This document shows positions 34,614 through 45,225 of a DNA stretch of 58,485 nucleotides, piece by piece. The notes below the pieces were generated by a model. That model saw nothing but the letters and a program-made list of their open reading frames with translations. It was not told the origin of the DNA and searched no databases. The position numbers and the translations under genes are program-made. The DNA is from Mariprofundus ferrooxydans PV-1 (GTDB taxonomy: Bacteria > Pseudomonadota > Zetaproteobacteria > Mariprofundales > Mariprofundaceae): positions 1,086,678 to 1,145,162 of the forward strand of contig NZ_DS022294.1 of NCBI RefSeq assembly GCF_000153765.1, written 5' to 3'. Each line of letters starts with the position of its first letter. The stretch's first letter is position 1.

Positions 34614-35417
34614 ATGCGGTATTGGTACGATAGAGAGTGGTTCACCGGCAAGATGATCATGCGACTTGCAGCAGGTCTGCTGCTCATGATGCAGGGCGCC
34701 TGTGCCACCCACACCTCCCATCTGACGATGGATCGCAACACGCAAAAATCGGTCAGGGTGATCGGCTTGCCGCAGATCCAGGTCAACAAGCAAATTGATA
34801 TCCGCCAGGAAAACCCTGTTTACGCCATTATCGGTATCAGTGCAAAAATGGTGCAGCAACTCGCCCGCCAGGCCAAACGCATCCAGTATCAGGATGAAAA
34901 CCCTGCCCTGTTGCAGCAGTGCCTGAACCAGATGCGTGCGGGGATAAAACAACGACTGCGCAAGCAGGGCTATATCGTCAAAGACCTGGATATGACCTAC
35001 TGGCAGGCGCTCTCCGGTTACCGCAAAAACGACAAGCGCGTTGAGGGCGTGGATGCACTGCTGAGAATTGATATCAAACAGTTCGGCTATTTTTCCGGCT
35101 CGCCCTTCAAGCCCTACCGTCCGGGCATGGTGATGGTCGCCGACCTGGTCTCGACCGATGACCGAAAGACTCTGGCATCAAATGTATATAACGTTGGCTT
35201 TGACCGCGAGGATGTCTCACTGTTGTCATTCCGCGTGGATTATGCGACCAGTGTATATGTAGCTGATGATCAATATTTTTATAAGAATTTCGACACTCTG
35301 CTGTCAAAAGCCAAACAGAGCGCCGGAGGCCTGAAGTTCGTGGCGCGGGTCGCCGCAGAGAGCGTAGCCGGCGACCTGAAGAAAAGAGATAACGGTTACC
35401 TGATGGTTAAACGCTGA
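34614..35417 (+). CDS. Putative lipoprotein or exported protein, unknown function
   Basis: A 267-residue protein with an N-terminal hydrophobic signal (RLAAGLLLMMQGAC) whose Cys at about residue 32 fits a lipobox. GGGAG precedes ATG 34614, although a start at Met 14 or 16 would give a more usual signal peptide. The mature part is mixed alpha/beta (VRVIGLPQIQVNKQI, LRIDIKQFGYFSG, ATSVYVADDQYFYKNFDTLL). No family recognised. Alone between purN and the kinase pair. Confidence 0.68.
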   Translation: MRYWYDREWFTGKMIMRLAAGLLLMMQGACATHTSHLTMDRNTQKSVRVIGLPQIQVNKQIDIRQENPVYAIIGISAKMVQQLARQAKRIQYQDENPALLQQCLNQMRAGIKQRLRKQGYIVKDLDMTYWQALSGYRKNDKRVEGVDALLRIDIKQFGYFSGSPFKPYRPGMVMVADLVSTDDRKTLASNVYNVGFDREDVSLLSFRVDYATSVYVADDQYFYKNFDTLLSKAKQSAGGLKFVARVAAESVAGDLKKRDNGYLMVKR

Positions 35418-35441
35418 TCAGCACCTGTATCAGCTGCACAT

Positions 35442-36953
35442 TCACGCTTTTGCAGCATCCATCACATCACTGACCCGCTGCTGGTGGGCCGTTTCAGCCC
35501 TATGCAGCGGCAGGCGAACAAAAAAGGATGAGCCCTCCCCCTGCTTGCTCTGCACCCAGATATCACCTTCATGGGCATCAACAATTCGCTTGCAGATTGC
35601 CAGACCCAGCCCGGCTCCCTCACCGTCTTTCCGGCAACGGGCATCATCGGCACGGAAAAAACGGTCGAACAGCGCCCCTTGTTGCTCCTCGGCAATACCC
35701 GGTCCTTCATCACGCACGCAGATAATGACTGACTCTTTCACGGCTGTCGCCGACAGATAGATGGCTGAGTGCTCCGGTGCATGTTTAAATGCATTGGAGA
35801 GGAGATTCATCATTGTGCGTTCAATCTGGGTGGCATCGCCCATGATCTCCAGGTCATCCTCGATATCCATCTCCAGCGCGACATGCTGACTATCAAACAG
35901 AATCAGATGTTGCTGACCAACCTCCTGCAACAATAGCGACAGATCGACCGGCGTCTGGACCAGTTCAAGTTGCCCCGCATCGGCACGCGCCAGCGTCAGC
36001 AGATCGTTCACAATACGCTGGATGCGGTCGATCGTACCCAGCTGCTGGCGCAGGATTTGCTGATATTCGCCTTCGCTGCGCGGGTGTCTCAGGGCCACCT
36101 CGATCTCGCCCTTGAGGATGGTAAGCGGCAAGCGCAACTCATGCGATGCATCGGCAGTAAAGCGCTTTTGTGCCATAAAGCTTGTTTCCAGGTCGGCAAA
36201 CATCTTGTTAAGCACCCGTACCAGCAAACCAATCTCTTTCTCCTGGGCGCGTGAAGTCAGACGTCGCGACAGGTCGCCGGCAGCCACTGCACGGGCAATA
36301 CGGGTAATTTCCTGAATCGGATCAAGTGCCCGCTTGGCCATATAATAACCGGCTCCGGCACTGATCAGGATAGAGATCGCGCCGAGTATGCCGCCGATCA
36401 GATACATCAGATTGAATACCGAGCGGATATCGGACGTGCTGTGACCGAGCAGCAGCGATGCAATAATGCGGTTATCCCGGTAGATCGGAAACGCAATGAC
36501 ACGGACATTGGCTTTGTTCAGCAGCGATTCGGTTGAGGCAAATGCCGGTCTACCGCTGCGAAAGGAGATACCCAGCGCCCGGCTGATATCATTGCCGCCG
36601 CGATCAATCAGGGAGCGATCGGAGCGAAACAGCTCCAGGCCGTTGGCGCTGATCAGCTGGATCGCGCCGGCATAATGATCGGCGAAGTTGCTCATATGAG
36701 CCGACCAGAAATAGCTGGATGTATCTTCCAGGCTACTGGCCAGCGAGGTGGCCTGATTGGTCAGCTCCTCATCCACCTCGTTGTACACGCGATTGGAGAG
36801 TGCTGTATAGAGCAGCAGACCGGCAAACAACAGAATGCCCAGCTCCAGCGACACATACATCAGCGCCAACCGTCCGCGGAAGGTGCGAAACATGTTGGAT
36901 CGCACCCTGTTAAGGATGCCTAAAGGATTAATACTCAGTGCCAATCGGCTCAA
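35442..36953 (-). CDS. Sensor histidine kinase (HAMP-type)
   Basis: A 503-residue membrane kinase. TM1 is at about 30-52, a periplasmic domain of about 125 residues follows, TM2 is at about 180-205, then HAMP (about 206-258), HisKA with His 271 in FTADASHELRLPLT and HATPase with NLLSNAFKHAP, DEGPGI and GAGLGLAICK. The H-box reads HELRLPLT where most kinases have HELRTPLT; the Thr to Leu change may lower phosphatase activity. ATG 36953 overlaps the regulator stop by four bases. The ligand is unknown. Confidence 0.95.
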   Translation of the reverse strand: MSRLALSINPLGILNRVRSNMFRTFRGRLALMYVSLELGILLFAGLLLYTALSNRVYNEVDEELTNQATSLASSLEDTSSYFWSAHMSNFADHYAGAIQLISANGLELFRSDRSLIDRGGNDISRALGISFRSGRPAFASTESLLNKANVRVIAFPIYRDNRIIASLLLGHSTSDIRSVFNLMYLIGGILGAISILISAGAGYYMAKRALDPIQEITRIARAVAAGDLSRRLTSRAQEKEIGLLVRVLNKMFADLETSFMAQKRFTADASHELRLPLTILKGEIEVALRHPRSEGEYQQILRQQLGTIDRIQRIVNDLLTLARADAGQLELVQTPVDLSLLLQEVGQQHLILFDSQHVALEMDIEDDLEIMGDATQIERTMMNLLSNAFKHAPEHSAIYLSATAVKESVIICVRDEGPGIAEEQQGALFDRFFRADDARCRKDGEGAGLGLAICKRIVDAHEGDIWVQSKQGEGSSFFVRLPLHRAETAHQQRVSDVMDAAKA

Positions 36954-37633
36954 GCTGGCGGCGTATCGTCTGTCAGCAGATAGCCCTGCCCGCGCAGTGT
37001 GTGCAACAGCGACACATCAAACCCCTTGTCGATCTTTGAGCGCAAATGGCTGATATAGACATCAATCACATTGCTCTCCGGGTCAAAGTTCATATCCCAG
37101 ACATGCTCGCCGATCAGGGTGCGTGAAAGTACCTTGCCGGGATTGCGCATCAGGTACTCAAGCAGGGCGTACTCCTTGGTCGTCAGGCGAATGGAGCTGC
37201 CCTGACGACTGACACGGCGACTGATCGGGTCCAGCTCCAGATCTGCCACTTTCAGAACCGGCGACTTACTCTCCGACTTGCGGCGCAACAGTGCCCGCAC
37301 GCGAGCCAGCAGCTCCTCAAATGCAAACGGCTTGGCCAGATAATCATCGGCTCCGGCATCCAGTCCGCGCACCTTGTCTTCCACCGAATCACGGGCCGTT
37401 AACATCAGCACCGGCGTGGATACGCCACTGGCACGCAACTCGCGACAAACCACCAGACCATTCTTCTTGGGCAGCATCAAATCGAGAATAATCAGGTCAT
37501 AATCATTGACCTCAGCCAAAAATTCGCCGTCTTCGCCGTCATAGGATATATCGACAGCATGGCCCTCTTCCTTCAGCCCTTTCTGAATAAAATGCGCAAC
37601 ACGCTCTTCGTCTTCAACCACCAGAATCTTCAT
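36950..37633 (-). CDS. OmpR/PhoB-family response regulator
   Basis: About 227 residues from ATG 37633 (MKILVVEDEERV); the frame also allows ATG 37657. Receiver acidic residues Glu-Asp-Glu near the start, phospho-acceptor Asp in IILDLMLPKKNG (residue 51 from this start), Thr in MLTARD and Lys in YLAKPF. The C-terminal winged helix has LTTKEYALLEYLM and IDVYISHLRSKID. Cognate regulator of the downstream overlapping kinase, similar in layout to metal- or stress-responsive pairs. Confidence 0.96.
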   Translation of the reverse strand: MKILVVEDEERVAHFIQKGLKEEGHAVDISYDGEDGEFLAEVNDYDLIILDLMLPKKNGLVVCRELRASGVSTPVLMLTARDSVEDKVRGLDAGADDYLAKPFAFEELLARVRALLRRKSESKSPVLKVADLELDPISRRVSRQGSSIRLTTKEYALLEYLMRNPGKVLSRTLIGEHVWDMNFDPESNVIDVYISHLRSKIDKGFDVSLLHTLRGQGYLLTDDTPPA

Positions 37634-37695
37634 GCGGCTTAGTGTAGCATTCGACATGCCGTTTCGTGAAGCGGGAATATCAGGCAGGGGGTGGA

Positions 37696-38274
37696 ATGAT
37701 GGATTACAGCATAGTCAGCAAGAAGCCGTTATACCGCGGTTTTTTCTCCATGGACGAGTGGGAGGTTACACATGAGCGCTTCGATGGCGGCCAACAAACC
37801 GTACTACGCGAGAATATGGAGCGCGGCGATGCAGCGGCCATGCTGCTCTATGATCCGCACACCGATCAGGTACTGCTGCTGGAGCAGTTTCGTATCGGCC
37901 CTGTGGCTCGGCGGGATAACCCGTGGCTGATCGAGATCGTCGCCGGCATCGTCGATGATGGCGAAAGCGTTGAGCAGGCCATCATCCGGGAAGCGCACGA
38001 AGAGGCGGGATTTGCGCCTTACCAGACAACCTGGCTGGGCCGTTACTATACAACCCCGGGCGCCTGCTCCGAGCGCATTGACCTCTATCTCGGACTGGTG
38101 GACAGTCAGGCGCCGGTCGGTGAGGGCGGCGGCATCGCCGATGAACATGAGGATATCCGCAGCTTCTGGGTATCAAAAGATGAGGCGCTGCAGATGCTGG
38201 CCGACGGGCGCATCGCTTCCGGCGCGCCGATGCTGGCACTGATGCTCGCCTTCGGTTGGAAAGGCGTGGTGTAA
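37696..38274 (+). CDS. nudF: ADP-ribose pyrophosphatase (Nudix hydrolase)
   Basis: A Nudix box is complete: G-x5-E-x7-REAHEEAG in the segment starting GIVDDGESVEQ. The N-terminal LYRGFFSMDEWEVTHERF and the VLLLEQFRIGP lead are typical of NudF, which hydrolyses ADP-ribose to AMP and ribose 5-phosphate. The frame starts further upstream (37666), but AGGGGG just ahead of the ATG-ATG pair at 37696/37699 gives the better start. Confidence 0.9.
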   Translation: MMDYSIVSKKPLYRGFFSMDEWEVTHERFDGGQQTVLRENMERGDAAAMLLYDPHTDQVLLLEQFRIGPVARRDNPWLIEIVAGIVDDGESVEQAIIREAHEEAGFAPYQTTWLGRYYTTPGACSERIDLYLGLVDSQAPVGEGGGIADEHEDIRSFWVSKDEALQMLADGRIASGAPMLALMLAFGWKGVV

Positions 38275-38365
38275 AACAGATTTTTCGTCATTACCGTACA
38301 ATGCTTTATTATATAAGACGCGCTTTTGACTTGGTCTGCACAGGCTGCGCGATTAGCGTGCCGCG

Positions 38366-39712
38366 ATGACTGACACATCCACTCCCACCATCACTATTAT
38401 CGGTGCAGGTCTGGCCGGCTCGGAAGCTGCCTGGCAGCTGGCCCGGCGCGGCATTCGCGTGCGCCTGCATGAGATGCGCCCGACCACGATGACCCCGGCA
38501 CATAAAACAGGAAACTGCGCGGAGCTGGTATGTTCCAATACATTCCGCGCCGATCATCTGGAAAACGCCGTCGGCCTGCTGCACGAAGAGATGCGTCGCA
38601 TGGATTCGCTGATTATGCGCTGCGGCGACGAGGCACGCATCCCGGCCGGTACGGCGCTGGCGGTGGATCGCGAGCAGTTTTCCGCACTGGTCACTGCCGC
38701 ACTGACGGCCGAGCCGCTGATCGAAATCGTCCCCGGCGAAGTCACCGATATCCCACCCGAAGGCCTGGTACTCATCGCCTCAGGCCCGCTGACATCCGAC
38801 ACGCTCTATGACCGGATTCAGAATCTCACCGGTGAGGACCGGCTCTGCTTTTTCGATGCCATTGCACCTGTCGTTGATGCCGAATCGGTCAATATGAAGA
38901 TCGCCTACTGGAAAAACCGCTACGATAAAAATGTGGCGGAGGGCGAGGCCGGTGATTACCTCAACTGCCCGATGAACGAGGCCCAGTACAAAGCATTTGT
39001 TGCCGAACTGGTCTCAGCCGAAAAAGTCGCATTCAAGGGCTTTGAAGACATCCCGTTTTTCGAAGGCTGTATGCCGATTGAGGAGATGGCCGAGCGCGGG
39101 GAAGACACGCCCCGCTTCGGACCGATGAAGCCGGTCGGGCTCGATCACCCGGTCAGCGGCGAAAAGGCCTATGCCGTGGTGCAGCTGCGCCGCGACAACC
39201 GCATGGGCAGCCTGCTCAATATGGTCGGTTTCCAGACCAAGATGACTTATGGCGAGCAGAAGCGTGTATTCACCATGATCCCGGGACTGGAGCAGGCCGA
39301 GTTTTTCCGCCTCGGCTCACTACATCGCAACACCTTTATCAAGTCACCCGCCCTGCTGGATAACACACTGCGGCTGAAAAAAGAGCCGCGGATTCTGTTC
39401 GCCGGCCAGATTACCGGCGTGGAAGGCTATGTGGAATCTGCCAGCATGGGATTGATGGCCGGTCGTTTCCTGGCAGCCATGGCGCATGGCGAAGAGCCGG
39501 AAGCACCACCTGCCGACACCGCTCACGGTGCACTGCTGGCGCATATCTCACAGACGCGGGTTGAGGATTTTCAACCGATGAATATCAATTTCGGCCTGCT
39601 GCCGCCGGGCAAAAAACGCGACGGCAAACGCCGCTTTTCACGCGCGGAGCGTCGCCGTTCAGTTTCCGACAAAGCACTGGCGGTACTGGATGTGTGGCTG
39701 AAAAAGTCATAA
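38366..39712 (+). CDS. trmFO: Methylene-THF-dependent tRNA (uracil-54-C5) methyltransferase
   Basis: An FAD/NADH-dependent flavoprotein that makes m5U54 in tRNA T loops from methylenetetrahydrofolate. Length 448 is normal. Hallmarks: dinucleotide fold [61 protein letters not shown] (split over residues about 233-257) and the C-terminal [18 protein letters not shown]. The enzyme occurs in several phyla but gammaproteobacteria usually use TrmA instead, so its presence helps place the organism. Confidence 0.97.
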   Translation: MTDTSTPTITIIGAGLAGSEAAWQLARRGIRVRLHEMRPTTMTPAHKTGNCAELVCSNTFRADHLENAVGLLHEEMRRMDSLIMRCGDEARIPAGTALAVDREQFSALVTAALTAEPLIEIVPGEVTDIPPEGLVLIASGPLTSDTLYDRIQNLTGEDRLCFFDAIAPVVDAESVNMKIAYWKNRYDKNVAEGEAGDYLNCPMNEAQYKAFVAELVSAEKVAFKGFEDIPFFEGCMPIEEMAERGEDTPRFGPMKPVGLDHPVSGEKAYAVVQLRRDNRMGSLLNMVGFQTKMTYGEQKRVFTMIPGLEQAEFFRLGSLHRNTFIKSPALLDNTLRLKKEPRILFAGQITGVEGYVESASMGLMAGRFLAAMAHGEEPEAPPADTAHGALLAHISQTRVEDFQPMNINFGLLPPGKKRDGKRRFSRAERRRSVSDKALAVLDVWLKKS

Positions 39713-39747
39713 CTCGCCGGTGAAGCAATCGCCGGTTCTTGCCGATT

Positions 39748-40467
39748 TCAGATCAGGCGGGGATGCAACTCTGAGGCTATATCGGTCAGCTGCTGCTTGA
39801 GCCAGGCCGGACCGGGCCGGTGATGCTGCTCAAACGAGCGTCTCTCCAGCTCTCTTAAGACCGGAATCAGTACATCCAACTGGCGCGGCAGATAGGTCAG
39901 CATCGCCTGCAATACCTGCTGCCGGATCTCCCACTGCAGCCGGCCGGCACTGCTATGCAGGATATTGAGCAGTGCATCATCATCCGAGGGCGGGGCCAGC
40001 ACACACTGCTCCATGGCCAGCAAGCGTGAAGAGAGCTCCGGCGGCAGTGCCGTCACATCACCGCGCCATGCCAGCGTCACAGCCCGTTGCTGATCGCGCC
40101 CCCGTTCCAGGCAGTGAAACAGGGCCTGGGCAACAGGCACGGCAAGCACTCCGGGCTGCACATCCAGCATCCACATCGAGCTGCCCTCCAGCTCACGCAT
40201 CCACTGCTCAACCAGTTGCCATGCCGGCAGATCCGACAGGGCCGATACCTCCAGCAGCGCGATATTATCGCTTTCACGTGCCAGCGTGCGCAGCAGATGT
40301 GTTTTGCCGGCCGGATCCAGTGAGCGCAACCACAATGAACCGCCATGCACACACCATAAAGCCATACGATCACAGGCTTCATCAACGCCGTCATGACGAA
40401 TCCAGTCGCCGTAGTCATAACGCTCCGGCAGGCTCAAAGCCAGCCGCATCTGGGACTGTACCGGCAT
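39748..40467 (-). CDS. hda: DnaA-related regulator Hda (DnaA N-terminal AAA-like)
   Basis: From ATG 40467 the product is 239 residues, starting MPVQSQMRLAL, which is close to the QLxLxL clamp-binding motif of Hda. The AAA-like core keeps DPAGKTHLLRTLA, but the first P-loop Gly is replaced (SLDPAGKT), so nucleotide binding may be weak. The C-terminal helices (LTYLPRQLDVLIPVLRELER) match DnaA domain III. Its start overlaps the pgsA stop (TGATG). In E. coli Hda with the beta clamp triggers DnaA-ATP hydrolysis. Confidence 0.82.
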   Translation of the reverse strand: MPVQSQMRLALSLPERYDYGDWIRHDGVDEACDRMALWCVHGGSLWLRSLDPAGKTHLLRTLARESDNIALLEVSALSDLPAWQLVEQWMRELEGSSMWMLDVQPGVLAVPVAQALFHCLERGRDQQRAVTLAWRGDVTALPPELSSRLLAMEQCVLAPPSDDDALLNILHSSAGRLQWEIRQQVLQAMLTYLPRQLDVLIPVLRELERRSFEQHHRPGPAWLKQQLTDIASELHPRLI

Positions 40468-41033
40468 CAGCGGTTTTCCGCGTGAACGGCTTTGCGCATC
40501 CACAGCACCATATACTGGATACCGGAGATGCAAGTGAAGGCAAACGTCAACCAGACAACTGTCTGCAGGATCATCGCCCCGGGCGTCTGCCAGGCCATAT
40601 TGGCCAGCACGCACAGCACCAGCATAATTTGCAGGAATGTAGTGATTTTTGAGGTAAACAACGGCGTCATTTCCAGCTTATGCGTTACCATTTCATAGGC
40701 CGTCGCACCAAGCACGATGACCATATCGCGAAAGACCACTGCCAGAAACAGATAGGTCGGTATATGCGCCAGAAAATAGAGTGCGACGATGGTGCTGATC
40801 AGCATCAGCTTGTCGGCCAGCGGATCCATAAAAGCGCCGACCGTGCTGCGCTGGTTGAACATGCGCGCAATCGCGCCATCAAGCATGTCGGTGATACCCG
40901 CAACCCCCATCAACAACAGCGCAAAGGCAGGTTCCCCCTCCAGCATCGCATAAACAATGAATGGCGTGATAATGATACGCGCCAGCGTCAGAATATTGGG
41001 AATATTGAGTATGCGATCCTGCTTCTGCTTCAC
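40467..41033 (-). CDS. pgsA: CDP-diacylglycerol-glycerol-3-phosphate 3-phosphatidyltransferase
   Basis: An inner-membrane enzyme of phosphatidylglycerol synthesis. The CDP-alcohol motif is intact: DGAIAR, then GAFMDPLADK. There are about six hydrophobic segments over 188 residues. Starts with NIPNILTLARIIITPF. Overlaps the stop of the DUF2066 gene (ATGA) and is followed by hda. Confidence 0.93.
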   Translation of the reverse strand: MKQKQDRILNIPNILTLARIIITPFIVYAMLEGEPAFALLLMGVAGITDMLDGAIARMFNQRSTVGAFMDPLADKLMLISTIVALYFLAHIPTYLFLAVVFRDMVIVLGATAYEMVTHKLEMTPLFTSKITTFLQIMLVLCVLANMAWQTPGAMILQTVVWLTFAFTCISGIQYMVLWMRKAVHAENR

Positions 41034-42031
41034 CGGGCAGGCATCTCCCGGGCAACCCAGCCCTCAATCGTCGGCGTCAGTGTCATGCCGCGATGGGCAA
41101 ACCAGTCACGCAACCAAAGATCGTCCGCCCCCTTCAGATGCAAACGATATTGCTGCCCGTCGCGATTCACCTGCCGGAGAGAGAGATCAAGGATGCGCGG
41201 ATTCTGGCGCAGATCCTGCTCAAACAGAATCTGTTCAGGCAGGGATGCATGGCGCTCCACTTTCAACAGCAGGTAACCCTCCGCAACCGGTGGCCTCGCG
41301 CTCGCTGCGACTTCGCCACCTGTCTCTACATGCTGTTGCGGAAGCGTGACAGCAGGCGCGGCAGCTTCTGTCTGTTCCACATAGGCATCACGCGCCTTAA
41401 GCAGTACTTCCTCCAGCCACGGCCGCAACTGCAGGACCGGATCACCGGAAGCCAGACGTCGCGTTTCGGCATATTCGCCCAGACGAGTGCCACCACGCAC
41501 GCTCAGACTGACCTGACTACTATCCAGCCAGCGCCAGTCCAGCACCAACGCCGGAGCGGCGCTGTTGACGACATAACCCAGCTGAGCCGACTCTCCCTGA
41601 ACCATGTCGTGCAGCCGGGCCGCCGACTCGGGCATGCTCCGGCCTGCTGCATTCTGCAGGTTGATTGTCACGTTCCATGCAGGAGGCTCGGCAATATAGG
41701 GAATATGATGATCTTTCAGCCAGGAGAATACGCGCCGGGGCTGAAAAATTATCATAATGCCGGCATCACCCGGCGTTGCACGTTGCAGAAAACGCAGACC
41801 CTTTACAGTCGGAATATCACGCTGCGCCTGTTTCGGCACAATACGAGCCCATAGACGGGGCAGTGCCATATCCGCAGCCTGTGCGATATTCGATCGCAGA
41901 AAATCCAGCGTAATACCCTTCGCCTCATCAGGCGCTACCAGAATCTGCATCCGCGCATCAGTTGCCGCCAGCGCCGGTTGTACCAGTAGCAACAGCGCTG
42001 CAAAACACGCTCCGGATATCAGGCGATACAT
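41030..42031 (-). CDS. DUF2066-type exported protein
   Basis: A 333-residue protein with a cleavable signal peptide (ends QPALAA). Middle and late segments (GIMIIFQPRRVFSWLKDHHIPY, split over residues about 92-113; VVNSAAPALVLDWRW; LRDWFAHRGMTLTP) match the layout of DUF2066 proteins, which sit next to hda or purM in many proteobacteria. Function unknown; periplasmic location likely. Overlaps sspB by one base (TAATG). Confidence 0.75.
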   Translation of the reverse strand: MYRLISGACFAALLLLVQPALAATDARMQILVAPDEAKGITLDFLRSNIAQAADMALPRLWARIVPKQAQRDIPTVKGLRFLQRATPGDAGIMIIFQPRRVFSWLKDHHIPYIAEPPAWNVTINLQNAAGRSMPESAARLHDMVQGESAQLGYVVNSAAPALVLDWRWLDSSQVSLSVRGGTRLGEYAETRRLASGDPVLQLRPWLEEVLLKARDAYVEQTEAAAPAVTLPQQHVETGGEVAASARPPVAEGYLLLKVERHASLPEQILFEQDLRQNPRILDLSLRQVNRDGQQYRLHLKGADDLWLRDWFAHRGMTLTPTIEGWVAREMPAR

Positions 42032-42546
42032 TATTTCACCACACGCAGATGACTGACTTTTCGTTCACGCGGCTCATCATCTGTATCAGTACCGGCACCA
42101 CCATCGATCACCGTCATCGGCGATGCTGTAGCTTCGTTGTTATTTGCCTCTGTCTGCCCGACCAGCTCCTCGCTCTCACCATCCGCCATACCGCGTGCAG
42201 CCTCCACCATGCTTTTGATCATTTCCGGCACACTGTCTTCCCAGATGATTCCCTGCTCCAACTCGCCTTCCGGCTGATAGGCAGCCCAAATCGTATGCAT
42301 CGGGATTCGGCAGGGGAAAACCTGGCCGGAAAACGAAAAGTCTGAATCCAGACGGTCATCCCTGATATGGATTTGCTGCGGCATGCGCAGACTCAGTACC
42401 AAACGCAGCGCGGGATCACCTTTCAGGTTATCCGGCACAATCACATCGTCGCCGGTAGCATCCACGACAACGTAAATGCGTCCGTAGCGGTTGAAGTACT
42501 CTCGCAGTTCCCTGGCCTTAGCCGCATCAGCAAAGCTCAGACTCAT
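42031..42546 (-). CDS. sspB: ClpXP adaptor SspB
   Basis: Delivers ssrA-tagged proteins to ClpXP. The 171-residue chain has the folded substrate-binding domain (REYFNRYGRIYVVVDATG, NLKGDPALRLVLSLRMP, SFSGQVFPCRIPMHTIWAAY split), then an acidic flexible linker and the C-terminal ClpX-docking tail HLRVVK (residues 166-171), nearly the same as in E. coli. First gene of the sspB-DUF2066-pgsA-hda chain, upstream of which lies rnpB on the same strand. Confidence 0.94.
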   Translation of the reverse strand: MSLSFADAAKARELREYFNRYGRIYVVVDATGDDVIVPDNLKGDPALRLVLSLRMPQQIHIRDDRLDSDFSFSGQVFPCRIPMHTIWAAYQPEGELEQGIIWEDSVPEMIKSMVEAARGMADGESEELVGQTEANNNEATASPMTVIDGGAGTDTDDEPRERKVSHLRVVK

Positions 42547-42656
42547 GACATGACCTGCTCATCATATTTGTGGTGGTATCGCCCAAATGTATCAATATGC
42601 AAGATAAGACCCCCGGTGCAGCCCAAGGCTAACGGCAAAGGGCAGGAAGATAAAAT

Positions 42657-43016
<360 letters not shown>

Positions 43017-43023
43017 ACTGCGC

Positions 43024-43029
43024 AGTGTA
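43024..43029 (-). promoter_or_regulatory. Probable -10 box of rnpB
   Basis: TACACT on the minus strand, seven bases ahead of the predicted RNA 5' end. A convincing -35 box is not seen. A 12-base palindrome CACTGCGCAGTG (43016-43027) overlaps the box and the first base of the RNA. Confidence 0.45.
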
Positions 43030-43158
43030 GGAACTTTCTTGCATAAACGCACTGTACTTGTTTTTGGCCGGACTTTATCCGCCTTCGCGCGGGCGCAATC
43101 GCGCCGAATACTGACTATTCCGCTTGCGTCACTGTCAGCGTGATCTAGCCTCTGGCCT

Positions 43159-45225
43159 ATGACAACTCTCTCCCCACCCGACAACCCGCTTATCCAGAGC
43201 ATCAGCACTGAACTACCGCTGTTTGACAAAATCAAGCCGGAACATGTGCTACCGGCGCTGGCACATGCACTGAGCGAAGCACGTCAACAGGTGGTAACCC
43301 TGACGACACAGACAGATCCGACATGGACGAACCTGATGCAGCCGCTGGAGGCCATGGATGAGATGCTCGGGCGGGTATGGGGGCCGGTCACCCATCTTAA
43401 TGCCGTCTGTGATTCGGACGAGATGCGATCCGTTTATCAGCAGGGCGTGGCGCAAATGTCGGAATGGCATACGGAGCTGGCCCAGAATGAGCTGCTCTAC
43501 GCAGCCATGCGCAAGATCCATGAGCGCCCTGATTTCGCCATGCTCAGCCGCGAACGCCAGCAGGTCCTGGAGCATGCATTGCGCGACTTCCGCCTCTCCG
43601 GTGCAGAGCTGGAAGGCGAGTCCAGAACACGTTTCAAGAGCATCATGCTGCGCCTCTCCGAGCTCTCCACCACATTCAGTCAGCATGTGATGGATGCAAC
43701 CCAGGCTTTCGAGTTGCATCTCACCGACACAGCCGATATCGCAGGCCTGCCGGAATCGGTAGCTGCAGCGGCGGCTCAGCGTGCCGAACAGCAAGGCAAG
43801 GATGGCTGGTTAATCACGCTGGATGCGCCCTCCTACATTCCGTTCATGCAATATGCCGAGAACAGCGGCTTGCGCCAACAGATCTATACCGCATATGTAA
43901 CCCGCGCATCGGCAGGTGAATTAGATAACGGCCCGCTCATCCGTGAAACGCTGTCGCTCAAGGCGGAGGCTGCGACGCTGCTCGGATTCAATAACTACGG
44001 GGAATACTCACTGGCCACAAAAATGGCTGGCAGCGTGAAGGAGGTCACTGCATTCCTGCGCGAACTGGCGGAAAAATCTAAAGCCTTCGCCAGACAGGAT
44101 CTGGAAGCCCTGCAGGATTTTGCCGAGGATGAACTCGGCCTGAGCGAGCTCAAGGCGTGGGATATTGCATTTGTCTCCGAGCGGCTGCGCCTGAAGACGT
44201 TTGCCGTATCACAGGAGGAGCTGAAGCCCTACTTTCCCGAGCAGAGTGTGATCAACGGCATGTTCGGCCTGGTTGAGAGGCTCTACGGCATTGCCATTCG
44301 CCCCAATGAGTCGGTGCCACGCTGGCATGCGAATGTACACTACTATGAGCTGTTCGACACCGACAATCAGCAGATCGCCGCCTTCTATCTCGATCCCTAT
44401 GCGCGAGCGCACAAACGCGGCGGCGCATGGATGGATGAGTGTGTCACCCGCTGGCAGCGACCGGATGGGCAACTACAACTGCCGGTAGCTTATCTCGTAT
44501 GCAACTTCGATGCCCCGGTCGGCGATAAACCGGCATTGTGGACGCATGATGAGGTAACCACGCTGTTCCACGAATTCGGCCACGGCCTGCATCATATGCT
44601 GACGAAGGTTTCGGAGCTGGGCGTATCGGGCATCCGCGGCGTCCCGTGGGATGCGGTCGAGTTGCCCAGCCAGTTTATGGAGAACTTCTGCTGGGAAAAA
44701 GAGGTGGTTGACCTCTTCGCCCGTCACTATGAAACAGGGGAAACGATGCCGGATGCGCTGTTTAACCGCATGCTGGCAGCTAAAAACTTCCAGAGCGGCA
44801 TGCAGATGCTCAGGCAGGTGGAGTTTTCCCTGTTCGACATGCTGCTGCACAGCGACTTTGACCCGACAGGCGAGGAATCCGTGCATGATCTGATCGATCA
44901 GGTACGCGATGAGGTGGCAGTACTGAAACCTCCTGCATTCAACCGCTTTGAAAACAGCTTCTCACATATCTTTGCCGGCGGCTATGCGGCGGGTTACTAC
45001 TCCTACAAGTGGGCCGAACTGCTCTCCGCCGACGCATTTGCCGCCTTCGAGGAAGAGGGCATCCTCAACACCGCTACCGCCGCGCGCTTTCGCGGACATA
45101 TCCTCTCTATCGGCGGCAGCAGCAACATCATGGACGCATTTACCGCATTCCGCGGTCGCAAACCAACGGTCGAAGCGCTGCTGCGCCACTCCGGCCTGAC
45201 TGCACAAGGAGATTCACATGGATAA
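43159..45225 (+). CDS. prlC: Oligopeptidase A (M3 family zinc metallopeptidase)
   Basis: A cytoplasmic thimet-like oligopeptidase of 688 residues that degrades short peptides, including signal peptide fragments. The zinc motif HEFGH is at residues 471-475 with a downstream Glu in ENFCWEKEVV, and C-terminal AGYYSYKWAELLSADAFAAF is the family signature. The last eight bases overlap the start of a small membrane protein gene with its own ribosome-binding site inside prlC. Confidence 0.97.
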   Translation: MTTLSPPDNPLIQSISTELPLFDKIKPEHVLPALAHALSEARQQVVTLTTQTDPTWTNLMQPLEAMDEMLGRVWGPVTHLNAVCDSDEMRSVYQQGVAQMSEWHTELAQNELLYAAMRKIHERPDFAMLSRERQQVLEHALRDFRLSGAELEGESRTRFKSIMLRLSELSTTFSQHVMDATQAFELHLTDTADIAGLPESVAAAAAQRAEQQGKDGWLITLDAPSYIPFMQYAENSGLRQQIYTAYVTRASAGELDNGPLIRETLSLKAEAATLLGFNNYGEYSLATKMAGSVKEVTAFLRELAEKSKAFARQDLEALQDFAEDELGLSELKAWDIAFVSERLRLKTFAVSQEELKPYFPEQSVINGMFGLVERLYGIAIRPNESVPRWHANVHYYELFDTDNQQIAAFYLDPYARAHKRGGAWMDECVTRWQRPDGQLQLPVAYLVCNFDAPVGDKPALWTHDEVTTLFHEFGHGLHHMLTKVSELGVSGIRGVPWDAVELPSQFMENFCWEKEVVDLFARHYETGETMPDALFNRMLAAKNFQSGMQMLRQVEFSLFDMLLHSDFDPTGEESVHDLIDQVRDEVAVLKPPAFNRFENSFSHIFAGGYAAGYYSYKWAELLSADAFAAFEEEGILNTATAARFRGHILSIGGSSNIMDAFTAFRGRKPTVEALLRHSGLTAQGDSHG